64,000 nucleotides of DNA from Pseudomonas persica (GTDB lineage: Bacteria > Pseudomonadota > Gammaproteobacteria > Pseudomonadales > Pseudomonadaceae). Where the stretch lies: NCBI RefSeq assembly GCF_900291015.1, contig NZ_OLKL01000033.1, forward strand, positions 155,341 through 219,340. The letters run 5' to 3'. The notes below the pieces were generated by a model. That model did no database searches, had not been told where the DNA came from, and saw only the letters and a program-made list of their open reading frames with translations. A program made the translations under genes and the position numbers. This document shows, piece by piece, positions 1 through 8,961 of the stretch (its first letter is position 1; every line of letters begins with the position of its first letter).

Positions 1-107
1 GCGCCGGTGTTCGCGGCTAAAGCCGCTCCCACAGGGGCCCTGCTAATTCAACGAGTTATGTGCAGTTCTATGAGAGCGGGTTTACCCGCGAAGAGGCCGT
101 ACAGGCG
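1..107. repeat. REP pair at the window edge, part of a composite repeat
   Basis: Positions 1-38 hold a REP half of the 'ggctaaagccgctcccac' type and about 74-107 hold an inverted half of the 'gcgggtttacccgcgaag' type. Bases 1-78 are an exact copy of 36594-36671, and a reverse-complement copy with a few mismatches lies at 61228-61296. The element probably continues upstream of the window. Confidence 0.85.
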
Positions 108-116
108 ACACATCAC

Positions 117-908
117 TTACATGGCGTGACGCAACATCTCCACCACCTGCGCATGCAGCGCCGGGTCACCACAGGCCACCACGCACCCGCCATTCTGCGC
201 GCTGCTACCATCCCATGCCGTGATCACCCCGCCCGCCCCTTCGATGATCGGCATCAGCGCCTGCACGTCATACGGCTGCAGGCTCGCCTCGACGATCACG
301 TCGACAAAGCCGGAAGCCAGCATGCAGTAGGCATAGCAGTCGCCACCATAGCGCATCAGCCGCGCCTTGCCGGCAACGGCCTCGAAGGCCGCCTTGCGCG
401 TGGCGGTATCGAACATGTCCGGGGTGGTGCACATCAGCGTGGCCGAAGCCAGGTCGGCACAGGCGCGGGTCTTCAACGGCGTACCATTGCGCCAGGCGCC
501 TTCCGGGGTGCCGACAAAGCGCTCGCCGGTAAATGGCTGATTCATCACCCCGACCCGCGGGCGCGTGCCGTCGTTCAAGGCAATCAGCGTGCCCCACAGC
601 GGCAGCCCGGTAATGAAGGCGCGGGTGCCGTCGATCGGATCCAGCACCCAGGTCAGCGGGCTGCTGCCGACTGCCACGCCGGCTTCTTCGCCGAGGATGC
701 CATGCTCGGGATAGCGGGCCTGGATCAGTTCGCGCATGGCGTCCTCGGCAGCCTTGTCGGCCACGGTCACCGGGTCGTACAGGCGCCCCCCCTTGTCCTC
801 GACCTCCAGGCTGGCGCGAAAGTATGGCTTGATCGCCACAGCTGCAGCATCGGCCAGCTGCTCGGCGAAGGCGCGGAATTCGCCGATCTGTTCAGCACTC
901 AGGGACAT
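117..908 (-). CDS. hisN: Inositol monophosphatase family protein, probable histidinol-phosphatase (HisN type)
   Basis: This 263-residue protein belongs to the Mg-dependent inositol monophosphatase superfamily. The metal-binding GEE lies at residues 73-75, the DPIDGT signature at 90-95, and the distal metal aspartate in PYDVQA is at about residue 214. Length and overall pattern fit the HisN-type histidinol-phosphatases that dephosphorylate L-histidinol phosphate in Pseudomonas and actinobacteria; a generic inositol or 3'-phosphoadenosine phosphatase cannot be excluded. The start is an ATG at 908. It is monocistronic, divergent from the universal stress gene and followed by REP sequence. No other his genes are nearby, which is normal for pseudomonads, whose his genes are scattered. 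Confidence 0.8.
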   Translation of the reverse strand: MSLSAEQIGEFRAFAEQLADAAAVAIKPYFRASLEVEDKGGRLYDPVTVADKAAEDAMRELIQARYPEHGILGEEAGVAVGSSPLTWVLDPIDGTRAFITGLPLWGTLIALNDGTRPRVGVMNQPFTGERFVGTPEGAWRNGTPLKTRACADLASATLMCTTPDMFDTATRKAAFEAVAGKARLMRYGGDCYAYCMLASGFVDVIVEASLQPYDVQALMPIIEGAGGVITAWDGSSAQNGGCVVACGDPALHAQVVEMLRHAM

Positions 909-1055
909 GGGGCGGGCCTCGTGAAAATGATGGGGCCAGCATGATACCCGACACGCCGTGCCGCGCCAGCCTCCGTCAGGTGCTCATGCAGCGCTGCGCG
1001 GTCTAGACTGAACAAGACCAGTTCACCGGGGGGCTGCCACACGTGGAGGTGTGAG

Positions 1056-1946
1056 ATGAGCCAGTTCAAGCGTCTGTTCGTCATGCTCGGCCCGCAGATG
1101 CGCCACACGCCGGCGCTGCAACGCGCTGCGGCGTTGGCCGAATCCAGCGGTGCCTTGCTGGATATCAACGTTTTCGTCGACGATGTCGACACCTTCGGCT
1201 TGATGAGCGATAGCCGCGAGCGTGAGCGGCTGCTCAGCGACAACCGCCAATGGCTGGCGGACGAAGCTGAACAACTGGCCAACGCCGGCCTTGATGTGTC
1301 TACCGAACTGCTGCTGACCCGCGACCCGCTGGGCAGCGTGCTGGAACGGGTCGAACGGCTGGGTTGCGACCTGTTGATCAAGGACGTGCAGCATGAACCG
1401 GTACTCAAGCGCCTGCTGGTAACGCCACTGGACTGGCAGTTGCTCAAGGACAGCCCGGTGGCTGTGCACCTGGTCAGCGATATCCGCCTGCCCCTGCCCC
1501 GGCAGATTGCCGCCGCGGTGGACTTGAACAGCCATGGCGCCGGCGAGCACCTGGATGAGCAGGTGATTCACTGCGCCCATGCCCTGGCCCTGCAGTGCAA
1601 CGCTGAGCTGCACCTGTTGCATGTGTGCGACGCGGCCAAGACCCACATTGCCGACTTCGGTGCCGGTGCGGTGACCATGCCCGGCTTCGATGTCAGCGTG
1701 CGGACCGCCCAACGGGCAGCGTTCAACCGGCTGGGCGACCATCACCAGATTCCGCTGGAGCGCAGGCACTTCCTGGAGGGGGCAGCGATCAAGGCCATCG
1801 CCCAGTTCGTCGGCCACAGCCGGGCGGATGTGATCGTGATGGGTAGCCACCGGCATGACGCCATGCAGACGTTCCTGGGCGGGACCACGGCGCATGTGCT
1901 GGAACAGCCACTGTGCAATGTGCTGGCGATCAAGGCGGTTCGCTGA
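1056..1946 (+). CDS. Tandem universal stress protein (UspE-like)
   Basis: A cytoplasmic stress protein of 296 residues made of two UspA domains, roughly residues 1-140 and 150-296. The second domain keeps an ATP-binding type loop, VIVMGSHRH followed by GGTTAHVL near residues 259-281. The first domain is more degenerate, as in UspE. GGAGG lies a few bases before the ATG at 1056, which fixes the start. It stands alone and is followed by a REP pair. The exact role (starvation, anaerobic or oxidative stress survival) cannot be told from sequence. Confidence 0.85.
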   Translation: MSQFKRLFVMLGPQMRHTPALQRAAALAESSGALLDINVFVDDVDTFGLMSDSRERERLLSDNRQWLADEAEQLANAGLDVSTELLLTRDPLGSVLERVERLGCDLLIKDVQHEPVLKRLLVTPLDWQLLKDSPVAVHLVSDIRLPLPRQIAAAVDLNSHGAGEHLDEQVIHCAHALALQCNAELHLLHVCDAAKTHIADFGAGAVTMPGFDVSVRTAQRAAFNRLGDHHQIPLERRHFLEGAAIKAIAQFVGHSRADVIVMGSHRHDAMQTFLGGTTAHVLEQPLCNVLAIKAVR

Positions 1947-1963
1947 GTGCTGGTATACCTGAA

Positions 1964-2059
1964 CCGGCCTCTTCGCGGATAAACCCGCTCCCACATGGCC
2001 CCCAACGCTTGAAACCTGTGGCGTTCTTGTGGGAGCGGGTTTACCCGCGAAGGGGCCGG
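1964..2059. repeat. Inverted REP pair (REPIN)
   Basis: Two P. putida type REP sequences in opposite orientation (1964-1998 and 2028-2059) separated by about 30 bases. They lie directly after the stress-protein gene and upstream of the receptor promoter. Confidence 0.85.
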
Positions 2060-2108
2060 CCCAGATTTCACGCTTGGCATCTGGTACCTCAGTACCACTT
2101 AAAAAGAA

Positions 2109-2129
2109 TGCATTTGATAATGATTCGTA
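2109..2129 (+). promoter_or_regulatory. Probable Fur box
   Basis: The stretch contains TTTGATAATGATTCGTA, close to the GATAATGAT repeats of the Fur consensus. It sits about 65-80 bases before the TonB receptor start, so iron repression of the receptor is the natural reading. Confidence 0.7.
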
Positions 2130-2190
2130 GTATTTTCTCGGTGTTTGCCCACCCTACCCCTCAGCGCCTTACTTCAGGATCGTACTGTCG

Positions 2191-4332
2191 ATGCGTCGCA
2201 CGTTCGTTTCGCTTTGTGTGCTTCATGCTGTCTCACCACTGGCCTTTGCCGAGCCTGAACCGCTCGGCGAACCCGCCCAGATCGAACTCCAGGCCCTGAA
2301 CATCACCAGCAGCGCCGACAGCGAACGTGCCGATGGCCCGGTCGAGGGCTACAGGGCAACCCGCTCGGCCAGCGCCACCCGCACCGACACCGCCCTGCAC
2401 GAGACCCCGCAATCGGTCAGCGTGGTACCCAAGGATGTACTGCAAGACACCGGCGCCACGCGCCTGCAGGACGGCCTGGACTACGCTGGCGGCGTCGGCC
2501 GCGCCAACAACTTCGGTGGCCAGGGCCTGACCACCTTCACCGTGCGTGGTTTCACCACCGGCGAGTTCTACCGCAACGGCTTCCCGATCAACCGCGGCTA
2601 CCCCAACGCCCCCGACGCCAACACCGTCGAGCGCCTGGAAGTGATCCGTGGCCCGGCCAGCAGCCTGTATGGCCGTGGCGACCCCGGTGGCACCTTCAAC
2701 GTGGTCAGCAAGCAGCCACTGCCAGAGTCGAAGGTCACCCTCGGCAGCCAGTTCGATGACCAGGGCATGCACCGCGCCACCCTGGACGCTAGCGGGCCGC
2801 TGAACCAGGACGGCTCGCTGGCCTACCGCCTGAACCTGTTGGGCGAAGGCGGCGAAAGCTTCCGCGACGACGTGGAAAGCGAGCGCTATGACGTTGCGCC
2901 GGTGCTCAGCTGGCAGGTCAACGACAGTACCAAGATCGTCTTCGAAGGCGATTTCATGCGCAACAACCACCCGCTGGACCGTGGTCTGACCCGCTACCCG
3001 ACCCAGACTGGCAGCGCCTCGCGCGACACCAATATCTGGGAAAAAGGCAGCGACAACCTGCTGCACAACGACAACAACATGGCCCAGTTGCGTTTCGAGC
3101 ACCTGCTCAACGACAACTGGACGCTGGGCGGTGGCATGCAGTGGCTCGACGGCTCGCTCAAGGGCAATGCCGTGGAGGCCTACACGCTACAGTCCGACGG
3201 TCGCACCCTGGATCGTAACTTCAACTACCGTAAACTGGAGTGGACCGACCGCGACTACCAGCTCAACCTCACGGGCCACTTCGACACTGGCGGCTTTACC
3301 CATACCCTGCTGACGGGTATCGAGTACGAAGACTACGACTACAACTCCATCATTCAGCGCTCCGCCAGCGGTGCCGGCGTCTACCCGATCGATCTGTTCG
3401 ACCCGGTACTGGGCCAGCCACGCCCAGCCCTGACCCGCATCACCACCCACGACAAGGAAAACCTCAAGACCTGGGCCGCATTCATCCAGGACCAGGTGGC
3501 CCTCACCGAGCGGCTGAAAGCCCTCGCCGGGGTTCGCTTCGAGCGTTTCGAGCACGATTACGACGACAAGCTGCCGGCGAACCGCGACTTCAGCAAGGGC
3601 GAGAACGGCGTCACCCCGCGTTTTGGCCTGATCTACGACCTGACCGACACTGTGGCGGTTTATGCCAACACCGCCCGGTCGTTCAAACCCAACACTGGCA
3701 CGCCTGCCGGCAGCGGCAGCGGTGGTTTCAACCCGGAAAAAGGCAAGTCCTACGAGCTGGGCGTGAAATGGGAGGCGCTCGACCGTCAGCTGAGCATCGA
3801 TGCCGCGATCTACCACATCGTCAAGGAAAACGTACTGGCCAACGACCCGAACGACTCCACCAACACCTACAAGATCGCCGCCGGCGAAGTGCGCAGCCGT
3901 GGCCTGGACATCAACATCGCCGGCAACCTCACCCCTGAATGGCGGGTGATCGGTGGCTATGCCTATGTAGACGCCGAAGTCACCAAGGACACCACCCTGC
4001 CCAAGGGCACGCGCCTGGCCAACATCCCGCGCAACAGCTTCAGCCTGCTGAACACCTATGAGTTCCAGGATGGCCTGGTCAAGGGGCTGGGGCTGGGGGT
4101 TGGCGTGAAGTACGTGGATGATCGCGCCGGCCAGACAGCCGCAACGACCTACACCATGGAGCGCTACAGCGTGGTGGACCTGCTGAGTTTCTACAAGGTC
4201 AACGAACACGTGCGGTTGAACCTGGACGTGAAGAACGTGTTCAACAAGGGCTATGACGAGGGCGCGTTCAACAACTACGTCTACCCGGGTGCGCCGCGGA
4301 CGGTGCAGGCTGGAGTTTCATATACCTTCTGA
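2191..4332 (+). CDS. TonB-dependent ferric-siderophore receptor
   Basis: A 713-residue outer-membrane receptor importing an iron-siderophore complex. A signal peptide ends near residue 20 (LAFA|EPEP), followed by a short TonB-box-like segment (IELQALNITS), a plug domain beginning near residue 70 (ETPQSVSVVPKD, later VIRGPASSLYGRGDPGG) and a 22-strand barrel ending in the canonical aromatic terminus YTF. The N-terminus is too short for a STN signalling domain and no FecI/FecR pair is adjacent, so transport without trans-envelope signalling is expected. The upstream Fur box supports iron regulation. The plug resembles FhuA-type hydroxamate receptors, but ligand specificity cannot be read from sequence. 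Confidence 0.92.
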   Translation: MRRTFVSLCVLHAVSPLAFAEPEPLGEPAQIELQALNITSSADSERADGPVEGYRATRSASATRTDTALHETPQSVSVVPKDVLQDTGATRLQDGLDYAGGVGRANNFGGQGLTTFTVRGFTTGEFYRNGFPINRGYPNAPDANTVERLEVIRGPASSLYGRGDPGGTFNVVSKQPLPESKVTLGSQFDDQGMHRATLDASGPLNQDGSLAYRLNLLGEGGESFRDDVESERYDVAPVLSWQVNDSTKIVFEGDFMRNNHPLDRGLTRYPTQTGSASRDTNIWEKGSDNLLHNDNNMAQLRFEHLLNDNWTLGGGMQWLDGSLKGNAVEAYTLQSDGRTLDRNFNYRKLEWTDRDYQLNLTGHFDTGGFTHTLLTGIEYEDYDYNSIIQRSASGAGVYPIDLFDPVLGQPRPALTRITTHDKENLKTWAAFIQDQVALTERLKALAGVRFERFEHDYDDKLPANRDFSKGENGVTPRFGLIYDLTDTVAVYANTARSFKPNTGTPAGSGSGGFNPEKGKSYELGVKWEALDRQLSIDAAIYHIVKENVLANDPNDSTNTYKIAAGEVRSRGLDINIAGNLTPEWRVIGGYAYVDAEVTKDTTLPKGTRLANIPRNSFSLLNTYEFQDGLVKGLGLGVGVKYVDDRAGQTAATTYTMERYSVVDLLSFYKVNEHVRLNLDVKNVFNKGYDEGAFNNYVYPGAPRTVQAGVSYTF

Positions 4333-4335
4333 ATT

Positions 4336-4469
4336 GCCGGGGCTGCTTTGCAGCCCATCGCCGGCAAGCCAGCTCCCACCACGACCGCATCGGCCTCGAA
4401 CCAGCAGATCTGAAGAGCTGCGCGGTCCCTGTGGGAGCTGGCTTGCCGGCGATGGGCCGCACAGCGGCT
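4336..4469. repeat. REP-like inverted pair, 'cttgccggcgatgggc' type
   Basis: A second REP family: 4336-4383 and 4427-4469 are inverted copies built on 'gccggcaagccagctcccac'. They lie between two converging genes, with a GGGCTGC/GCAGCCC hairpin at about 4341-4356 that could terminate the receptor transcript. Confidence 0.75.
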
Positions 4470-4476
4470 CCATGCA

Positions 4477-4998
4477 TCAGAACCCTTTGCTGTAGAACAG
4501 CGAGTACGACTCGATCCCGTCGTTAGGCTGCTTGAGCCCTGCGTTGGAGTAGTGCATCGCGCGGACTCCCACCTTCTGCTCCCCCGGCAATTTCAGGCCA
4601 AAGCCGATGCGGTCTTCGAAGTTGACCGCCGAACCCAAGCGCTGGTCGCCCACGTCGGTCTTGGAAAACGCCGCCAGGCCAATGCCGGCCTCGATATACG
4701 GGGTGTAGGTGAAACCGCTGAATTCGTAGGTGAACACCGGGCTGAACGACAGCGAGTGCGCACCACTGGCCTCACCGCCTTCCCAATAGGTATAGGCCGC
4801 ATCCCAATATCCGGTCAGATAACCGGTGCTGCTTTCCAGCCATTTCTTGTCCCAGTCGAACGACAGGCCGATACGGTAGGTCATGTCGCCTTGGCCAGTG
4901 GCGCCAACGGCGCCGGTCACCTGGGCTGCCTGAGCCAGATTCGCCCCGGCAAAGGCCAGCACTGCAGCAGCCAGCGAAGCTGCTAGACGGGTTTTCAT
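4477..4998 (-). CDS. pagL: Lipid A 3-O-deacylase PagL (outer membrane)
   Basis: A 173-residue eight-stranded outer-membrane barrel enzyme that removes the ester-linked acyl chain at position 3 of lipid A. A signal peptide ends near residue 24 (AQA|AQVTG). The C-terminal stretch carries the PagL active site HYSNAG...DGIE, placing His149, Ser151 and Glu163 with the spacing of the P. aeruginosa catalytic triad, and the chain ends in a barrel-type phenylalanine. AGGAG lies upstream of the ATG at 4998; a TTG one codon earlier is less likely. In P. aeruginosa pagL responds to PhoP/PhoQ, but no PhoP box is obvious here. Confidence 0.92.
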   Translation of the reverse strand: MKTRLAASLAAAVLAFAGANLAQAAQVTGAVGATGQGDMTYRIGLSFDWDKKWLESSTGYLTGYWDAAYTYWEGGEASGAHSLSFSPVFTYEFSGFTYTPYIEAGIGLAAFSKTDVGDQRLGSAVNFEDRIGFGLKLPGEQKVGVRAMHYSNAGLKQPNDGIESYSLFYSKGF

Positions 4999-5099
4999 CA
5001 ATGACTTCTCCTGATGGTCTATACGGCAAGCGGGGGCTTGGGCCCCTCGATCTTATGCGCTGACCGGATACATCCAGACCGGTCACACGAAGTAATACT

Positions 5100-5128
5100 T
5101 TTCTGATTATCGTCCAGATAATCAGAAA
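5100..5128. promoter_or_regulatory. AT-rich perfect palindrome between pagL and the PhyH gene
   Basis: Arms of 12 bases (TTTCTGATTATC and its complement) flank the five-base loop GTCCA. It lies about 100 bases upstream of pagL and about 70 bases beyond the end of the minus-strand PhyH gene. No T-run follows on the minus strand, so an operator seems at least as likely as a terminator. The remainder of 4999-5195 shows nothing else. Confidence 0.45.
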
Positions 5129-5195
5129 GTTGAAAGTGAGTTGCCACTATTGGCTAATTCCGTCAACCAGCACCTGCGCAACCGAGCGGCGGGAC

Positions 5196-5942
5196 TCAGT
5201 CGTATTCCGCTTCTACGTGTTCGCCCAGCAGGCGCCTTTGCCTGGGGGTGGCCTCCTCCAGCACCTGCGGGTTGAAACGCCAGTTCAGGTACGGCGAAAA
5301 CTTCTGCGCGACCATGCGCCGGCCATAGTGCACTTGCAGCATGTCGCGCTCGCGTGACTGGCTGCAATTGGCCCCGCCGCTGTGCCAGACATCGCTGCGA
5401 AACACCAGCGCGTCCCCTGCCTTGCACAGCACCGGCTGGGCCTCACGGCCCTGCCAGTGTCGTTCACCAGCCTGCGGTGGCCGCGCTGCACGGTGGCTGC
5501 CGGGCACAATCCAGGTTGGCCCGATTTGAGGGTCGATATCGCTGAGGTACAGCTGCGCGGTGAGGATCTGCGGGGGCTGGGTGAAGTCGCCGCGCGCGCT
5601 GAGCCAGTCGGGCAACTGCATGGGCAGATGGTCCAGGTGCAGGGCCATGCCGGGATAGCCCGGGTGGCTGCGCCAGGCGGTTTGCCCGATCACATGGCAG
5701 TCGGCACCCAATGCTGCTTCGGCCAGGGCAATCAGCGGTGGCAGGTCGAGAAAGGGCAACCACAACGGGTTGCGGTTGAACACGCATTTGTAGTGTTCCA
5801 GCAGCCCCTGGTAATCCCAGTGGATGGGCTGCAGGTCATCGATGGCGCAGCGCAACAAGGCGATATGCAGGGGTTCGAGCACGCCGGGGAGCAGCACATA
5901 GCCCCGCTCGTCCAACATCTCCAGTTGAAGGTCCAGGCTCAT
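5196..5942 (-). CDS. Phytanoyl-CoA dioxygenase (PhyH) family protein
   Basis: A 248-residue non-haem iron, 2-oxoglutarate dependent oxygenase. The iron facial triad is visible as HLD in GMALHLDHLP, with the distal histidine in VWHSGGAN, followed by an arginine-rich segment (SRERDMLQVHYGRR) that likely holds 2-oxoglutarate. The ATG at 5942 follows GAGCGCATTGCC with a weak ribosome site. Family members hydroxylate diverse small molecules or lipids, and the substrate here is unknown. The neighbours, pagL and a small periplasmic protein, give no pathway clue. Confidence 0.85.
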   Translation of the reverse strand: MSLDLQLEMLDERGYVLLPGVLEPLHIALLRCAIDDLQPIHWDYQGLLEHYKCVFNRNPLWLPFLDLPPLIALAEAALGADCHVIGQTAWRSHPGYPGMALHLDHLPMQLPDWLSARGDFTQPPQILTAQLYLSDIDPQIGPTWIVPGSHRAARPPQAGERHWQGREAQPVLCKAGDALVFRSDVWHSGGANCSQSRERDMLQVHYGRRMVAQKFSPYLNWRFNPQVLEEATPRQRRLLGEHVEAEYD

Positions 5943-5995
5943 GGCAATGCGCTCCTCTCAGGCAGGAGCACATCCGTACTCCTGCCCGTTTTCCA

Positions 5996-6439
5996 TCAAC
6001 GCCAGTTCAGGTTTACGGTCGCGGGGGCCTTGCCACTCACGGTCACCAACTGCTGCACCGTCTCACCCTGCGCGTTGCCCGTGACTTTGTACTTGCCGGG
6101 AGGCAACTGCACGTACAGCAGCGGCCCGGCATCGGTAACGCTGAGCACAGGCTGACCCTGTGCATTCTGGATGTCGACGGTGGCACCGCTCTGGAATTTG
6201 CCTTCCGGGCCGGTGGAGAGTTCTACGTGCAGGTCATAGCCTGGGGTCTTGCGCAGGGCGTTGGCTTCATCCTGGCCGATGCCGCCTTGCAGGTAGCGGA
6301 CGCCGTTCTGCTCCTGCTGTTGCAGTTGCACGGCCTGCATGTCGATAGGGGCATTGAGGTCGGCGGCGGCCGCCAGGGTCCATGGCAGCGCCAGGGCGAT
6401 CAGCAGCGCCGCGCCAAGGGCATAGTGATGGTTACGCAT
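5996..6439 (-). CDS. Small periplasmic protein with carboxypeptidase-regulatory-like fold
   Basis: A 147-residue protein with a clear Sec signal peptide (cleavage around LAAAADLN, residue 24-27) and a C-terminal beta-rich segment reading LLYVQLPPGKYKVTGNAQG. The PPGKYxV motif is typical of carboxypeptidase-regulatory-like or PEGA beta-sandwich domains. AGGAGGG upstream of the ATG supports the start. The function is unknown. It lies 53 bases upstream of the PhyH gene on the same strand and may share its transcript. Confidence 0.75.
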   Translation of the reverse strand: MRNHHYALGAALLIALALPWTLAAAADLNAPIDMQAVQLQQQEQNGVRYLQGGIGQDEANALRKTPGYDLHVELSTGPEGKFQSGATVDIQNAQGQPVLSVTDAGPLLYVQLPPGKYKVTGNAQGETVQQLVTVSGKAPATVNLNWR

Positions 6440-6564
6440 GGTACGACCCTCCTTTCGAGGATGGCTTACCTATTATCTGATCCTTCAGGCGTAACAGCGT
6501 TCGTGCTGATGCATGGTCGTCCGGATGAAATTCGCTTTAATGATATGGAAATTGCGCTGGAACA

Positions 6565-7431
6565 TCACTTTGCGCGCGCTTCTTCGAGCAATTTCACGAA
6601 CATGCTCAAACTGCGCGACACCGTGCCCCGTCGCCACACCAGCCAGGTTTTCAGATAGCGGAAATCTTCCGACATCGGCCAGGCACTGACGGTGCTGCAA
6701 CCGGGCATGTTGTCGAGCATGCTACGCGGCATCATGGCCAGGCCGGCACCGGCGCTAACGCAGGCCAGCATGCCGTGGTACGACTCCATTTCGTGGATCT
6801 TGCCCGGCACCGCCTGGTCCTGCACGAACCAGTTCTCGAAGTGGTGGCGGTATGAACAGTTGGCGCGGAAGGCGTAGATGCTTTCGCCATTGACGTCCTG
6901 GGCGCGGGTTACCGGGGCGTGGTTGAGCGGCGCGATGACCATCATTTCTTCCTCGAACACCGGCATGCCTTCCAGCGTCGGGTGCAGCACCGGCCCGTCG
7001 ACGAACGCCGCCACCAGGCGGCCGGACAGCACGCCTTCGAGCATGGTCCCGGAAGGCCCGGTGGACAGGTCCAGGTCGACCTTGGGGTAACGCTGGTTGT
7101 AGGCCGCCAGCAAGGCCGGGATGCGCACCGCCGCCGTGCTTTCCAGCGACCCCAGGGCGAAAGTGCCTTGCGGGTCTTCACCGGCCACGGTCAGCCGCGC
7201 CTCGTGCACCAGGTCAAGGATGCGCCGGGTGTACTCGAGGAAGTTCCAGCCTGCGGGGGACAGGCGCAGGCGGCTCTTTTCACGAATGAACAGTTCCACG
7301 CCCAGGTCCTCCTCCAGTTGCTTGATGCGCGTGGTCAGGTTCGACGGCACCCGATGGATATGCTGCGCGGCGGCACTGATGCTGCCCTGCTCTGCCACGG
7401 CCTTGAAGATCTCCAGTTGCACCAGGTCCAC
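6565..7431 (-). CDS. ptrR: LysR-type regulator of the adjacent sad gene (PtrR/YneJ-like)
   Basis: A 288-residue LysR regulator with an N-terminal winged helix ([20 protein letters not shown]) and a periplasmic-binding-like effector domain ([28 protein letters not shown]). These stretches closely resemble E. coli PtrR/YneJ, which controls the neighbouring sad/yneI semialdehyde dehydrogenase, and the same divergent pairing occurs here. The start is a GTG at 7431 preceded by GGAGAAAGG. The expected role is control of sad in response to polyamine or GABA-derived signals, probably with autoregulation. Confidence 0.88.
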   Translation of the reverse strand: MDLVQLEIFKAVAEQGSISAAAQHIHRVPSNLTTRIKQLEEDLGVELFIREKSRLRLSPAGWNFLEYTRRILDLVHEARLTVAGEDPQGTFALGSLESTAAVRIPALLAAYNQRYPKVDLDLSTGPSGTMLEGVLSGRLVAAFVDGPVLHPTLEGMPVFEEEMMVIAPLNHAPVTRAQDVNGESIYAFRANCSYRHHFENWFVQDQAVPGKIHEMESYHGMLACVSAGAGLAMMPRSMLDNMPGCSTVSAWPMSEDFRYLKTWLVWRRGTVSRSLSMFVKLLEEARAK

Positions 7432-7447
7432 AGCCTTTCTCCAAACG

Positions 7448-7472
7448 TGAATGTTTCGCTCATTATTATTCA
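7448..7472. promoter_or_regulatory. Candidate PtrR operator in the divergent promoter
   Basis: Within the 107-base AT-rich gap between ptrR and sad, TGAAT and ATTCA form an imperfect inverted repeat with a 15-base spacer. This is the usual layout of a LysR recognition site at a divergent promoter. The assignment rests on position and symmetry only. Confidence 0.4.
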
Positions 7473-7538
7473 GTTTTCATTAAAGCCATAGCCCACTAGT
7501 CTGGCGTCACGGTTCAACAACAACGAGAGTGTCCCGCC

Positions 7539-8924
7539 ATGAGCGCGATCAGCAGCCTGACCCACGCCATCTCCCTCGACCCCTACAGCGGCGAGCAGAT
7601 CGGCGCCTACCCGTTCGACAGCGACGCCGCACTGGAAGCGGCGCTGCAACGCGCCAAGGTTGGCTACCGCCAGTGGCGCCAGGTGTCGCTGGGTCAGCGC
7701 AGCGAGTACCTGCTGGCCCTGGCCAGCACCCTCGAAACCAAGGCCGAAGCCTTCGCGCAAATGATCAGCCGCGAAATCGGCAAGCCTGTCGCCCAGGCTC
7801 GCGGTGAAGTCAGCAAGTGCGTCGGCCTGTGCCGCTGGTACGCTGAACACGGCCCGGCCATGCTCGCCGCCGAGCCGACCCAGGTCGAGAAAGCCCGCAT
7901 CGAATACCGCCCGCTGGGCCCGATCCTGGCCGTGATGCCATGGAACTTCCCGGTCTGGCAGGTACTGCGCGGCGCCGTACCGGCGATCCTGGCTGGCAAC
8001 ACCTACGTGCTCAAGCACGCGCCGAACGTGATGGGCAGCGCCTACCTGCTGGGTGAGCTGTTCAAGGATGCCGGCCTGCCGGAAGGCGTGTTCGAAGTGC
8101 TGAACGTGACCCCGGATGGCGTCACCCGCGCCATCAACGACCCGCGCATCGCCGCCGTGACCCTGACCGGCAGCGTGCGTGCCGGCATGGCGATTGGTGC
8201 ACAAGCCGGCGCCGCGCTGAAGAAGTGCGTGCTGGAGCTGGGCGGTTCCGACCCGTTCATCGTGCTGGCCGATGCTGACCTGGACGCCGCCGTGCAGGCT
8301 GCGGTGATCGGCCGCTACCAGAACACCGGCCAGGTCTGCGCTGCGGCCAAGCGCCTGATCGTCGAGGAAAGCATCGTTGACGAATTCACCCGCAAGTTCG
8401 TTGAAGCCACCCGCGAGCTGAAGGTCGGCAACCCGCTGGAAGACGGCACCTACATTGGCCCGATGGCCCGTTACGACCTGCGCGACGAACTGGATGGCCA
8501 GGTCCAGGCAACCATCGCCGAAGGCGCCACCCTGCTGCTGGGCGGCCACAAGCTCGATGGTGTGGCCAACTTCTACGCGCCGACCGTGTTCGCCAATGTC
8601 ACCCCTGCGATGACCGCGTTCAAGCAGGAGCTGTTCGGGCCGGTGGCAGCGATCATCAGCGCACGGGATGCGGAGCATGCGGTGGAGCTGGCCAACGACA
8701 GCGATTTCGGCCTGGCTTCGACCATCTACACCGCCGACTACGCGCTGGCCGAGCGCATGACCGCGGCGCTGGATACCGGCGGCGTGTTCATCAACGGCTA
8801 TTGCGCTTCCGACCCCCGCGTGGCGTTTGGTGGGGTGAAGAAGAGCGGCTTCGGGCGTGAGCTGTCGCACTTTGGGGTGCGTGAGTTCACCAATGCCCAG
8901 ACTGTCTGGCTGGACCGTAACTGA
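7539..8924 (+). CDS. sad: NAD-dependent succinate-semialdehyde dehydrogenase (Sad/YneI type)
   Basis: A 461-residue aldehyde dehydrogenase oxidising succinate semialdehyde to succinate at the end of GABA and putrescine catabolism. The general base Glu233 (LELGGSDPF) and nucleophile Cys267 (NTGQVCAAAKR) are present, with the cofactor-binding MPWNFPVWQ. The short N-terminus and 461-residue length match the Sad rather than the GabD branch. It is divergent from ptrR and lies about 3 kb from a polyamine catabolic operon, which fits the pathway. A hairpin at 8936-8954 probably ends the transcript. Confidence 0.9.
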   Translation: MSAISSLTHAISLDPYSGEQIGAYPFDSDAALEAALQRAKVGYRQWRQVSLGQRSEYLLALASTLETKAEAFAQMISREIGKPVAQARGEVSKCVGLCRWYAEHGPAMLAAEPTQVEKARIEYRPLGPILAVMPWNFPVWQVLRGAVPAILAGNTYVLKHAPNVMGSAYLLGELFKDAGLPEGVFEVLNVTPDGVTRAINDPRIAAVTLTGSVRAGMAIGAQAGAALKKCVLELGGSDPFIVLADADLDAAVQAAVIGRYQNTGQVCAAAKRLIVEESIVDEFTRKFVEATRELKVGNPLEDGTYIGPMARYDLRDELDGQVQATIAEGATLLLGGHKLDGVANFYAPTVFANVTPAMTAFKQELFGPVAAIISARDAEHAVELANDSDFGLASTIYTADYALAERMTAALDTGGVFINGYCASDPRVAFGGVKKSGFGRELSHFGVREFTNAQTVWLDRN

Positions 8925-8935
8925 TCTGTTGCCTT

Positions 8936-8954
8936 GGGGCCGCCTTGCGGCCCC
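8936..8954. terminator. Hairpin between converging genes
   Basis: GGGGCCGC-CTT-GCGGCCCC forms a perfect eight-pair stem just after the sad stop codon and before the stop of the opposing helicase gene. It may serve both strands. There is no long T-run. Confidence 0.6.
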
Positions 8955-8961
8955 GAATGCT

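Noticed and set aside
3187..4209. Open frame on the minus strand inside the TonB receptor
   Set aside because: Shadow of the receptor; no motif, and the receptor frame has unambiguous domains through the region.
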